From positions 1 to 44,654 of the forward strand of contig JAJOHG010000213.1 in the NCBI GenBank assembly GCA_021029095.1: a stretch of 44,654 nt of DNA, given 5' to 3'. The position numbers and the translations under genes were made by a program. Numbering within the stretch: position 1 is the stretch's first letter; each line of letters opens with the position of its first letter. The notes below the pieces were generated by a model that was not told where the DNA came from, did no database searches, and saw only the letters and a list, made by a program, of their open reading frames with translations. Shown one piece after another: positions 1-12,121 of this stretch. The stretch comes from Phellopilus nigrolimitatus (taxonomy: Eukaryota; Basidiomycota; Agaricomycetes; Hymenochaetales; Hymenochaetaceae).

Positions 1-3000
1 GCTCATAACGTTCTGCCTGGTTCAAAGCTAAAACTGATATAAGTGCAAGAAACCAAAAAAAAAAGCGAAGATAGCAATGCGGAAGTCAAAGGCTCAGCGA
101 TATTAAGGCGGTGAGAAGCGACGCAGGTGCTTTGGTGAGTTTGACAGATGCCATCATGACAATCTGAAACTGTGCAGTCCATGATATTTCTTGATACTTA
201 TTTCAACCCTCGGAGAACAGGCCGATGAAAATCGGTCTTCAGGTTTTCTGAAAATGCTTCTTGCACTTTGTTGTCATTTTATTTTTTGAAGTGGGCTGCA
301 TGTAGACTTTTCAGATTCAAGATATTATGCACGAATGACGAATGAGAGTAGTCCGTGGACAACTCACTGCAAGGCGGCCGTTGAGTCACCCGGCTGCCGC
401 CCGGGCCGGGCCCTGCACGTGTTCTCCTCTCCCCGATCTTACGCGGCGAGTGCTCAGCTTCAACGACATATATGCATACGAAGTTGGCCCGCACTTATTT
501 ATATCGTCTCGGGATTTCACTTGTCATAAAATAGATATGTATGAGTATGCTCCTGTGGTTTGCTTTTACTCGTGTTCGGGTATGGCAGATTAAATAACGA
601 GACTGATGATGCTGATTTCAGGCGGGCTGCTGGCTTTCCGTCCTTCGCAACGAGTTGGACGCCAAAAATGAGAGACCAGACCATAACCCAACTTTATAAG
701 AACAAATTGCGAGCGTTATACATAGGGAAAAAAAGAATTTCACTGCGTGATTCGTGGGTCATGGATAAAGAACGTCGATGGCTCAAAATATAGTAACATA
801 ACTATGAATGGAAAGGACGGTACGGTACTCAAGATCATCGTGAGGGCTGAAACCATTAGAACCCCCGATCGATGTCTACCTAACAGAAAACCCTCTTTGA
901 TCGGCTGAAGTTTGCACAGACGACTTGCGCGACATTATGATCTTTGCCGAACCATTTTTCCGCATAATTTTCAATTCTTACTGCCAATAGGTCATTGCGA
1001 TGGGTTCCCGTTATTAGTCACGCTCACATCGAGCGCTAAATCGTCCGCAGCGTGTTCAGTCCACGTCGAATAGTGCGAAATGCCGAAGTCCATGCTGGGC
1101 AGCGGGTGCGACAAACTGGTCGCTCCGCGCTGCTCGTCGTCAAATGAGTGCAGATTAAGTAGGAGTCTTGACAGCATGGTTGCGGATATGCCTTTATAAA
1201 TGTAATCAATGATTGAAAAGCAGAGATCCTAAGGAGGACGCATAAGGAGGACGCACATATGCGATAATATCGAATTGTTTCCCGCACTTTGTGCGAATAA
1301 GGAGTTTTGTAGGATCTTGTCCGAAAAGTCAGTCAGCTGTATAAACCCCTTAAAAATTCTGTGTGAAAAAAAGGGCTTACCATCACGAACAACCAGCCAA
1401 GTCAGCTGCGAGTGCAGACCACATCGACGTTGCTCATGGATGGCTTTCCATGTCCGCACCACCGTCAACGTGAAGATAAACCCGTCAAAAATGAGAGTGA
1501 GGAGGAGTGAGATTCTGAAAGCTAGGGAGTTGGTTTGCAGATCCGGTTTAATTTAGTTTTGCGGAAACGAACTGGGATCTCTTACGGATAGACCTAAGGG
1601 AAATGACCGAGAGATGAAATCAAAGGAATTTAAATGTTTTACGAGAGGATGAAACCAGGCAGACATGATCGAAACACGGAACCGCCGAATCCATCTAGCC
1701 CGAAACTAAGGAGTATCCCAGAAAACTGCGTTAAAGCCCACTTTCCTACCGCCAGTCGTCAGATTTACTAGATATTCTCAGGAAGACTGGTACTCACGGC
1801 AGACGTGATGACAGTTGCCAATCCAAGTAACGTTGTAGAAATCAAAATCCACTTGTTGCATTCATACAGAGCGTACGTGCGCATAGAAAGCATGACTGCA
1901 TCGCGATATTCACACATATTAGACAAGTAAGCCCGCGTGGGAATAGGATAGCGACGAACTAGCGATGATTATTTGAGTGAACAAGCTCAGATACCCATCG
2001 ATGCGCGCAAAGTTCTTGCAGCTATGTAGAGAGGCCCGTGAAATAAAGACATATAGACAGCATATTCACGTACAGCTTATGTTTAGGCTGAGATCAATAG
2101 CTTTAACCTCATATTCAGTCTTCAGTACTCACGAGGATGTTATCCGGTGGGTCAAAAAGGAGGTATAAAACCACAAAATAGCCACAAAACGTGACATAGC
2201 GATTTATCAGGAAAAGGGCACTACTGAGTGTTAGACGGCGCTGCCAGATGCGTCGCAGCTCAGTCGGAAACGTGATGATGTGGTCATAGTATAAAACCGC
2301 TACATGGCGTATTTTAATGTAGTAGCAACAATAACGAAGTAGCTTGGACGTACTGATCGAGGCGATAGTATAGTACTGCAGCGTGAAACCAAACGGGAAA
2401 GAATAGGTATCTGTGAGCTTGAGCTTAACGTGCTTGTGAAACTTGGACTCATATTTCCTGAGTCGCTTCGAAGACGAAGCCTCGTACAGACAGAGTCATG
2501 AGAGAAGGAGCCAGGTGTGCGAGTGGGGTCGAAGAAGACAATGCACGTTGATCAAGCTCTTCGTTTGCGTTAAATACAGGGAGAAATGCACGCGATCAGT
2601 CATTAGAGTTGCCGAAGAGCACTATAGCATCATGGACGGGGACTATCATTATCGCGCTATCGGGATTTGGGACAAGATTGAAGCATCTTCAGGGCTGATT
2701 TAGAGATCAAGGTTCCGAGCAAGCACCGGGCGCAAACAACAGTGATGGCCCAGAATCAAGTATTAAGTGTCATTAGATCGAAGGGATTCGAGTCTATGCA
2801 AACCTAATGATACATTCTTTTGAGATGCGTCTATATAAGTACGAGTGTAGACTTCTTGCCAGTGTCGTGAAGTGAGGAGGAAAGTAAATATCGGTGATAA
2901 GCCGTAAATCGTACAAGTTGAAATAGCGCTCGTAACCTCGTCATAGATATGCACGGGAAAAGGACGTCCGGAACAAAAACAACAGACCTAGAAGAAACGT

Positions 3001-3020
3001 GAACAAAAGCTGAAAAGCCG
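1..3020. other. Intergenic, no gene recognised
   Basis: No reading frame here has a domain, a plausible exon chain or a coding-like composition; the longest frames are under about 100 codons and not convincing. A 10 bp motif is repeated in tandem at 1231-1253. The sequence around 2900-2980 weakly resembles 5070-5150 upstream of the transporter gene, so a short old duplication is possible. No tRNA or rRNA signature was seen. Confidence 0.5.
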
Positions 3021-4935
3021 TCAGCTAGGCGCATCAGCCTTTTCGATTTCCGCCTGACTCTGCACTGCCGTGATCTTCCCCTCCTCCGGCTCACTGTGCA
3101 TGCTTTCTGGCTTCCCTTGTTGTCCAACAGGGCCAACACCACGCAGGAAGACCAGGGCAAGGATCGAGGCGAAAGCACCGAATGCAAAGACCATCCACTG
3201 TGCTGCGCGGTATGCGTCGAGCTGGATGTCCCTCCCAGACTCGTTTGTCTCGCTCCTAAGCACGGTATTATGCACGATCGTCGTGGCCGCGAGGCCGAGC
3301 GCAGTGCCGAGCTGCGTGAGCGTCTGGAAGAGCCCGCCCGCGAGGCTCTGCTCGTGCGGCGCACTCACTTTAGCGACGAAAATGGTCCCGCACGCGAAGA
3401 CGAAGTCTGCGCCGAACACGCTGCAGATCGCCGCAGGGAAGCCGAATGCCCAGTACGGTGCAGAGGGGACGATGACCGCGAAGAGGAGGCCCGCGAGCCC
3501 CGTGAGCAGCGTGCCAGCAGCGACGAGGAACACGACCGGCAGGCGCCCCACGACAGCCGCGACGAGCACATTGCACGAGATCCCGACGACGAACATTGGG
3601 AGCATGCGGATCGAAGTCAACACGGGCTCGAGGCCCTGGTAGTCCTGGTAGTAGAGCTGTGCCCAGAAAGACCAGCTAAGGAAGGACGCCCATTCGAGGA
3701 ATGCGATGCATTGCACCGCTGCGAACTTTCCGTGCGCACGCGACCACATGGAGAGCTTCATAAGCGGTGGGCGGCGGGCGCCCGACATGTCGCTTTCCAG
3801 ATACCACTGCCATACGATGAATGCGACGAGCATAAACACGCCGATGATCAGGAGCGCGATGATGTATGGCGTCCGCCAGCGCTGCGGTGCGAGCTCGCCT
3901 TCGCCCAGGATGAATGTGATGAGCACGAGCGCGCTCGTCACTAGCGTAGCGCCGAGCCAGTCGACGCGTTTGTCTTTCTCTTGCGACGGGAGGTCCGCAT
4001 CGATGAAGAAAATGCCACCGATGAAAACGAGCAACGCGAGGCCCGCGGTGAGGAAGAACGGCGCACGCCACGTCACGGGGGCCCACTGCGTGAGAATGCC
4101 ACCGATCTGCATGCCAACTGCGCCTCCAACGGGCGCGCCAGCTGAGAACGTCGAAAATGCGATGGAACGAGCGCGCGAGGGTGGAAACGCGTGGGCGAGG
4201 ATGCCGAGAGAAGCAGGCACCATCGCTGCAGGACCCAAACCCTGGACGCCACGCAGTATATCGAGCGTGAGGATATCATTTGCAAAGCCACACCCAAGCG
4301 AGAGAGCTCCAAGCCATAAAGCGCCAAGAAGGAATGCTTTCTTACGGCCGTAAAGGTCGGCTAATCGTCCGAAGAAGATGAGTAAGCATCCCTTGTTTAA
4401 AACTTATCAGATAAAAATAGCAATAGACATTGCAAAGACATACCGATGAAAGAGAGTACGCGGACACGATCCACTGCAGCTGGTCTTCGGGTACATTGAA
4501 GTCTTGACCAATACGCGGCAGAGATATTGATGCAGATGAAGATGAAGAAATCTTGAAGACGTACTTAAACAACCGCAAGATGAAGAATAAAGCAGGATGA
4601 AAACGCACATTTACGATCATACCAATCGTACACGTCGCAACGAGCATGATAGATCGTATCCGCGATCTCTGGCGTGCAAATCCGACGTTCGCAGCTGCGG
4701 CTTCACCCTCGTCCTTACCCCCGGCATTATCCTCGTGACCAATATCTGTGGCGTCTGTGGTATCCATACCTCTCACACTCGGCGACCGCGTATTCGCGTT
4801 CGACACAGCAATGGCAGTGGTCGAGCTCGCAGTCGATGAGAACAAGGCCGCTAGTGAGGGTTTAGCACGTAGCTCCTGCTCCTTTTGAGCGACATCGAAG
4901 GTATCGGAGCCGGCATCGCCTGACGTTTCGTGCAT
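3021..4935 (-). CDS. MFS transporter, DHA2-like drug:H+ antiporter
   Basis: Integral membrane transporter of the major facilitator superfamily, expected to export small molecules in exchange for protons. Three exons fit: 4935-4609, 4551-4444 and 4391-3021, with introns of 57 and 52 bp, giving 601 aa. A hydrophilic Ser/Thr-rich N-terminus of about 90 aa precedes the first helix. The loop motif GRLADLYGRKK (residues 153-163) is the classic MFS motif A, followed by the family-typical GLGPAAM and SAGAPVGGAVG segments and a long run of hydrophobic helices. The C-terminal tail is charged. The start is the first ATG in frame. The substrate cannot be read from sequence; drug, toxin or metabolite efflux is an inference from the family. 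It is the only gene within 3 kb on either side, so context gives no further clue. Confidence 0.88.
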
Positions 4936-7900
4936 GGAAAAGACGTCCGCTAGCTAGAGTCAGAAGTTGGACACCTGAAGGGTCCCCTGGCAAAAGCTCA
5001 ATCGAGAAAGGCAATTGACGTATGGTAGAGATTAGGCTTGAAGTCAAGCTTGAGATGTAGACAAATACAAGTCGCAAGCCGCGGGAGAGATATGGCAAGT
5101 TCGTTCAAAACTCGGCCATAGATATAGGAAGAGAAAGACGGAACAAAAGACAAAAGTGGGCAGAGTTCGCTTGCACTTTTATCGCTTGAACCTGCCGAGA
5201 GCCGACCGGCGACGACGGGATAGGACGCATCAGCAGTCACGTGCTCTGATCCCGGCTGCCGTTTTTCCCATTTCCGGATCACGATTATTGAGGCGCATCC
5301 CGAGCTCGGATGTGTGGGGTATCATTGCCTCTCTCGGTCGAAAAGCGGAGGGAAGGTAACCAATGGAGGGCTTGCGGAGGTAAAATGGACACCAATGTGT
5401 AATTGAACGGAACCAATGGCATAAAATCGTAGTGCGGACGATGTAACAAGAGTGCAAACTTCACACCGGACAGCCTGCCAAGGCTGCGGTCGCGCATTTC
5501 ACACTCAGTAAGTGGAACATTGTCAGCGTCGTCGAATTCAAAATCTGCTTCTCAGCCTTGATCGCACGGAAGTGCGGTTGAGCCGCGGTGCAAAAAGACA
5601 CAAGAAAAGAAGTGAGTGCTGTGATGGTTGACACGCTGTGGCTGCCCTGTGGCCCAGAATTTGATGTTGATCTCAGCACACATGATCTCGCACTGCGTAT
5701 TGAAGGCTGCGGCAAGGAGGATGAGCGATGAAACTCAAGTTAGAGAGATGAATACTCGTCATAACGGGGGCCGACAACTGTGGGGAGGTCAAGACTTTGA
5801 TAAACATTCAAAGATGAATGTCACCTTCTTGTCAGGCTATTCTCCGTACTGACCGTGAGTCCGTGTCACCAGGCAGCCAAGCAGCGCAGATTATTTGTGA
5901 AATTGCAATCATGCCGATTAGGTTTCGATTGAGGAGCCTCGGGAGTTCTGCAATAATTGTTTGTGATCGATCGCTAGCAACTTTTCGCATTTATTCCAAT
6001 GTTGGCGTCAGAAATCATAGTTAAAGCTTTGATATCGAGACGTCGTTCTGTTCGCTTCTTTTCCTACAAGTAAATGAGCCACACGAGTCTATAAAATAAA
6101 ATATGCTCACAAACCTCCTGTACACGATAACCCTCAATCATGGGATCTCGCAACTACCGAGCTGCTTGATCTCAAGCTCCTTCAACCAGTCAATAATTAA
6201 TCGAGTTTATCCGAAGATGAAGAACGGACAGGCACACACTTCATGTGGACGTCGGCACGAAGGGAAGGCCGCCGCCATCTTCAGCCAATCAGGTCGTCCA
6301 CTCTCCAAAAGGAAATGCCGCCATTCCGTAAACACGTGACAAGCCTCCTTGAACTTCGCATTCTTTGTCTCCTTTTTTTCATTTTTTTTTTTCAAGGAAA
6401 CAAGCAGTTTCTAATACATATCTATTATTATGGGCTATGTGATATCAAGCTTTCCGGAAACTTCCTGTGCATGCCAATGAACTCGTCGTTCTACGCCACC
6501 TTTCAGGACAATCACACGACTGCTGTCGCTCTTGCTGTGCATGACTGGCTATGACATTGCTCGTACTCTGGTCTCGTGCTGTATCGCTTTTTCTCAAAGC
6601 ATGCTTCGAGTCAACCCCACGAAACCGCGCATTTCGTTGTTGACACTCCAGATACCTGCACGCCCGGACTGTCTTTCCTTCATAGGACAGAGTAATGTGC
6701 GGCCGTTTTTGAGCTTTTGAGTCTTCAGTTTCTAAGGATAACAATCTTCCCAGCCATTTTTTTGCAGCATTTATAAGGTCGAATCCTAGCTTTATCACCG
6801 CTTCAAGAGTAATGCACGAATTCCAGGCACAATCTTGGAGAAGAAGAGAGAATCCCAAGAAAGGGATTGGGAGGTGAGAACATTTTCGTTTACAAATCCA
6901 GCCAGGCTTCTAAATGCTTCCAGCCGTCCGCCGATACCATGCTTCTCATTTCTCATTTCTCACTCTTCTTTAATGGAGACGCAGGAGTCAACCTCTTCCT
7001 ACATAAGCGATCGGAGATAGACAGCAACCCAACTACCAGTGACTCTATTCGGTTCCTCGGGCTTTTGACATCTCGACCCACCTTGAGCTAAGTCAGTATC
7101 CGAGTCTCATTCAGTTCAAAATGATCTCGCGAAGTCTGACGAAGGCAGCTCGTATATTGCGTAGACACATGATCCCTCCTGCGTGCTCGGACGCTAAACT
7201 CGACCGCGCATCTTATAACGGATTTCCCATTTATATGCGAACCCAAAGTCCGCTCTAAATTGTCAGGTAAAAACATGCTTTCGAGTTGTTTAGGCTTGTC
7301 CTGAATAAGACCGACTTGAAGACAGCTGTGACACTACATTGTAATCTGGGAACATTCAAGGTAGTGTTTATTCTTAATTTGTTCATTGCTTTTATACTTA
7401 TAAGCACTATCAGAAACTGTCTAGAGGTCTAGCAAAGTAGTCCCGAAGGACTCTGAACGAATATGAGACGGCTAGAGAATGAACCAATTCTACGTTGACG
7501 TTGGCAAGTTTCGACTAGCTACAGATTGAACTTATCTGATTAAATGGGTCCGTACCGCAGGTGAGTCTAGGCCAACAACAATCTAATGCAGCGTTCTGAG
7601 TGTCCCCTTATCTACGAAAAATCCACCCCGTACCAAAGTCGATACGTCATGTCGCAGAGCTCGATCTCTCTAGAGCGTCTCCCATCTCCATAGTGATATA
7701 GGAGAAATTGTGTCGTATATTGCATCAGACATTGGCCTAAGAGACGATGCAATTACAAGTGAACTTGTCTACCTTTCGGTCAGCGGCCGTCGTCGCCGGG
7801 CGCCTCATCGAAGTCTCGCTGATTATGCTGCAAGAAACCACGCAGCTGCGTAATATTTCAATAAGTGCCATGATGCGCAGGTTCATCGACCAAGATAGGC

Positions 7901-8681
7901 GTCGCCATGTACATAACCGCCGAGTAAGCGACCTGGACCATTGTATTCCCCTTTTCACGTCTTCTGTTTCAATCACACTTTTACCCTTGCTAATTCAAAA
8001 TATTCACTGACTCGCATCGCAATATAATGCAGGCTCTTTGCGGAAACAAATTCACCCCATAGAAGTCGCAGCCGGCGCATTCGTGCCTAGCTCGTGCACG
8101 CGTACACATCTGCAATTGCAACGGTCAGCTCTTTCTTTACTCTCTTTGTTTAATCATCCATCTGCTCATATGTGGACTCATCAGCATACCGTCGAGCGGA
8201 GGGATCACCACCAAGTCCGGATTTCAGATAAAATTGCAAAGAGAAGAGGTATGAGCGCTGGAAATGGGGCGCGCCGGAGCGTGTAATGTCGGTGTGGATG
8301 AGGACGGAGATGACGATGTCGCCTCGAGGATGTACATGTATGATACCGATGCCGTTGTGAACGGAGCTCACTGACATCGAGTGGCTTTCGCGCAACCAAG
8401 CAGCGTCATTCTTTTGATATCGCCCAGGAAGTCTGGATGCTATGATTCAATAATCTTCCGCTTCAAACACGGACTCGCTTCTCACGTTCATTCTGAAGGC
8501 CTGCAATAAGCAAAGCTTAGTTAAGAGTCTGCGGGACTAGGGATTCACGATTTATTTATGTTGAAGAATGCTCAAGCGATGTACGATCTCGATATCATAT
8601 ACTTGTATAGTGTCCAAGCTCTTCCGCCGGTATGCAAGTTAAATGAGACCAACGTCGCCGTCTCATACCACCAAGAACCCC
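4936..8681. other. Long intergenic stretch, possible decayed coding fragments
   Basis: No intact gene is supported. Minus-strand frames at 5461-5715, 6445-6858 and 8150-8395 have short coding-like runs but no recognisable domain and no splice chain that joins them. The 7737-8400 part reads as protein-like in more than one frame, which would fit a decayed gene. The first few hundred bases above 4935 should contain the transporter promoter. Confidence 0.35.
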
Positions 8682-10568
8682 TCAGCTCAAATAAACAATT
8701 ACGGCCTCCGAGTCCTGAACGCTCACCACTACCTCACCACCGTTCACTGAGACGCTCTCCAAAGTTTGCGTTCCAACAGACTCGCAGTTCTCATCGAAAG
8801 TTCCGCCGCCAATCGATACGCCCGAGCCCGCAAGAGACGTCGCATTCGGTGCACTCAGCCTTTTCACACTCACTGCTTGTAGAGACGAGTCGATTCCGGA
8901 GAGCGAGATGTTCGTGACGGAGCGAGTTCCAGAGCCAGCGAAGTACACGGAGTTGTAGAGGAGGACTCGGGTAGGGGCGGATGAAGAATCCGGGAAGGAG
9001 GCGTACGCGCCAATCGTAGAAGACCCCGCGTCGAGCATTACTAGATGTGTCGAAGAAGAGGTGCCGAGGAATTCGGAGACGAATATTGCGCCATAGTACG
9101 GCGCGAAGACACTGGAGTTTCCCCAGAAGCAGTATGGCTAGAGATTTCAATGTTGTTAGAATGCACAAATCGAAGGTCGTAGAATGTGCTTACACAATCG
9201 CCAATGGTACCCTGGTGGAAATACAGACGGTCGACGCCTGTAAGGGCGCCTTGTAGGACATAATCCATTACCCATAGGCCGGCGCCGAATGTTGGGCTGA
9301 TCCCACCGCCTCCGCACGTTGCTAGGAAGAGGCCGTCAATTCAGATGTTCGCTCTTCATTCATCTTCATTTGACTAACCAGAGTTGGTTTCCCCGAGGAA
9401 GTAACTCTTGCCTTGTGCATGTGCCGCACTCGCCTCAGAAGCGTACTTGCTCGTATAGCTTACGGTCCCGCTTGATTGTCAAGTTGCAGATTTCAGATCA
9501 CCATTAGAAATCAATACACCATCTTTTATGAAAGAAATGCGTTTCATGGGGCTCACGAATGGTTCATCAGACTCTCAAGGTCCGTTGACGCGCCGCCGCA
9601 TGCGGATTGGGGATACGAATGCCCGGAAAACGTCTTCACAAACGTGATGGCATCCCCAAGGAGTGGTATCAAGCCCGATGTCGACCAAGAAGGGTATGAC
9701 AGGTATACTGCTCCCTGAAAGACGTTACCAACCTACGTTCGGATTAAGAAAATATTTTATTAGTAGAATACCGAGATTGGACAGAGTAGATGCTTTACCG
9801 AGGAGGAGATAGACGTAAACCAGCTCTTCTGACTTGCCCCGTCCGTTGTGGGTAACCACGATTCGCCGGAAGGGACGATGGGCGAACTTCCCGCATAGAC
9901 TTCGCGCGACGTCAGAAAAACAGCGACAAGACAAATATAGCTCTGCTTTAGTGTCGCTATCTCCGAGAATAAACATAGACTCACGGTCCGGTTCGTTTCC
10001 TAGTTCGAATGCCAGCAAGCCCTTTACACGCTGTACAGCCTCCTCTGCAGCCTCCTGAGTGTTCGCGATATCATTGAGTTGACGATTTAGCCCGATGGTG
10101 ACATCGCCCGTCAATTCTCCGGCAAGCGTAAAAAACGATGGCCCGTACGTGAGGGAGTCTGGCGCGTCATTGGGGGAGGCAACCGTGTAGTTCACTGCGC
10201 CGGACAGAGATGGATCGTATGTTGCTCGATCCCTTCCCAATTCATTTGATAGTAGTCGTAAATGAATTTCTTGATACGAAGATTAAAGTGTCTCACTGTG
10301 TTGTCCCACCAATCCTCACCGCAGGAGGCGCATCTCGCAATGCCGCGATATTCGATAGACACGCTGTCGTCCCACTGAGCTCAGTATATTCTGGAAATGC
10401 AAAGAACTCTATCGAGACGCTCAGAAGCGAAGGGTCGACAATGACTGCAGAAGTGGTAGCTGCAGTGGGAACGGAGAATGATGTGGTAGTAGTGGTCTGG
10501 GCCTTTGCGAGCTGAAGCGAATATACCACAGAAAGGAGCACAGTACAAGAAATGCGCTTTCCAGACAT
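8682..10568 (-). CDS. Secreted glycoside hydrolase family 79 (beta-glucuronidase-like)
   Basis: Predicted extracellular retaining glycosidase of GH79, a family that cleaves beta-glucuronides from proteoglycans or plant arabinogalactan. Seven exons fit exactly: 10568-10297, 10232-9985, 9899-9799, 9732-9557, 9470-9379, 9321-9194, 9137-8682, giving 490 aa. The N-terminus is a signal peptide ending near residue 25 (LAKAQ). The catalytic core shows RIGGTTQD, the acid/base Glu in ELGNEPD (E171), GHSYPQSACGG, and the nucleophile Glu in LGETNS (E293). The last ~150 residues form the beta-sandwich domain usual in Agaricomycete members. The start was moved to the ATG at 10568 because the open frame above it begins only with TTG. 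Length and motifs are normal, with no sign of decay. The exact substrate is inferred from the family. Confidence 0.92.
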
Positions 10569-12121
10569 TCGTCCTAAGGGGTAAAACAAGGAAAAGGGAA
10601 TAACGAGCTCGTCAAGACAACGACAAAATTGGTCCAGATGTTTTCAGTATGAGCTGGTGGTACGATCCGTATTTTTCTCGGATCAGAAACTAAAAATTGC
10701 GAAAGCCACGTCGGATAGGAACGATGGTTCAAAGAGTTCGTAGAACGCACCAGGAACATCAGTCATGGGGTCGCAATGCAAAATTTAGGTCACGAGAAGA
10801 GAGTTGAAGAAACACATAAACGTCGCATAGAACGCAGCCCGATTACATATATTTGCCAGATTACGGGTTGTCAACTTCAGAGCAGATTCCATGAAGCAAA
10901 TATCGACTGTTATAAACCAGGCATTAGGTACTCGTCGCATGGTAACAATGGGGGCAATGTTGCCATCGTAAGACTGGCGAAGTCATTGAAGCTTCCCGGA
11001 CGGGCCGTCTTCATCGAATATCCAGTCACAAGACTGTCTTTGTGCGAGACTGATCGTCGCAGAATGCATTTTGCCTTTCAACTAGAAACTTCTCGAAGCC
11101 ATTGCCGAAAAGAAGCTGCAGCTTCACAGTTAGTGCTGCCGGAAGGCAAGGCAAGGCAAGGCAAGGCCAAGGTACCTTGACGCCAAATTACTCGATTTGG
11201 ACGCGAATCAATGATGGCTTGTCCAAATCGAGTAATTTGGTGTCAAGGTACCTTGACCTTGCCTTGCCTTGCCTTGCCTTCCGGCAGCACTATTCACAGT
11301 AAACGCCTTATACCAAGTGAGGCATCCGTATGACATGTTGTCTGCAAAAACGGGCCGTGAAGAAACCATCTGACATATATTAGCAAGTTGTCGCGTCCAC
11401 CACAATGCCGCCCGGCGCGAGATCGGGAAACTCAGGAGGAAAAGAAAACATGAGCACGGTTCGGAATGTGGACACGTGCGAGGTTTGAAGCTTGAAGGAC
11501 AAGGACAATCGTTGCTTGAGTGAACAGTGGTGGACAGCTAGGTGCAGAGCTCCGCGACCGAATCTAAGGCGTGAGACATAGTTGCTAAATGTGGATGTAA
11601 AGTCTAGATTACATATACACTTCTAGCCGGCAAATGCCAGTTTTGCCAAGGCAAAATGACAAATCTCACCAATTTGAGTTTTGCCCCCGCTATCGTGCAG
11701 AGACTTTTGCGTAGCAAAAACAGCTGAGGAGCTCGAATCAATCCGGGCGATCTCATGGATATATTTTTCTCTGATATCCTCGTCCTTGCAAAGCGGAACT
11801 ATCACGCCAGCTTCTGTATTGCTAATTGGCGACTTTCTTTCTTCCATTTGAGTCTTTTGAGGGTCACCGTCTCTTTACAAAAGCAGTTGATCACGGCACG
11901 GAAAGCAGTGCGATATCTATTGGGCTACAATTTTCTGGATCTCGAAAGCAAAGGAAAGTGTTAAAAGAATGAATGAGACGCCGATGGTTATGTCACGGAA
12001 AACAACCCGAATTCGCAGACTGCGAGTTCGAACACACAAATGTACCAGACTCTGAGCCAGGTCAATAACGAATGGATGTGGTGCCGTCTGCTAGAAATCG
12101 CAGCGCTAGAAATATGACGTC
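10569..12121. other. Intergenic, contains the foldback element
   Basis: Apart from the 158 bp foldback at 11133-11290, no gene is supported. A minus-strand frame at 11623-11847 is open but unrecognised, and short TTTTGCC/GGCAAAA motifs recur around 11640-11700. The GH79 promoter should lie just above 10568. Confidence 0.4.
11133..11290. repeat. 158 bp near-perfect foldback (MITE-like hairpin)
   Basis: Two 70 bp arms (11133-11202 and 11221-11290) are inverted copies differing at only two positions and are separated by an 18 bp loop. The ends read GTGCTGCCGG...CCGGCAGCAC and are flanked on both sides by TA, consistent with a TA target duplication. The outer arm holds four to five tandem GGCAA units. 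It codes for nothing. The structure suggests a Tc1/mariner-type MITE or another hairpin-forming non-autonomous element; the TA duplication is only 2 bp, so the class is an inference. Confidence 0.85.

Noticed and set aside
3096..3944. 282-codon plus-strand open frame
   Set aside because: It is the antisense shadow of the MFS transporter, GC-rich and full of charged residues, with no domain.
6445..6858. 137-codon minus-strand frame
   Set aside because: No domain, no homologous copy in the window, no plausible splice partners and non-coding-like composition.
11133..11290. GGCAA repeats as a CRISPR-like or satellite array
   Set aside because: The repeats are 5 bp units within the arms of a hairpin, with no spacers; CRISPR is not expected in a fungal nuclear genome.
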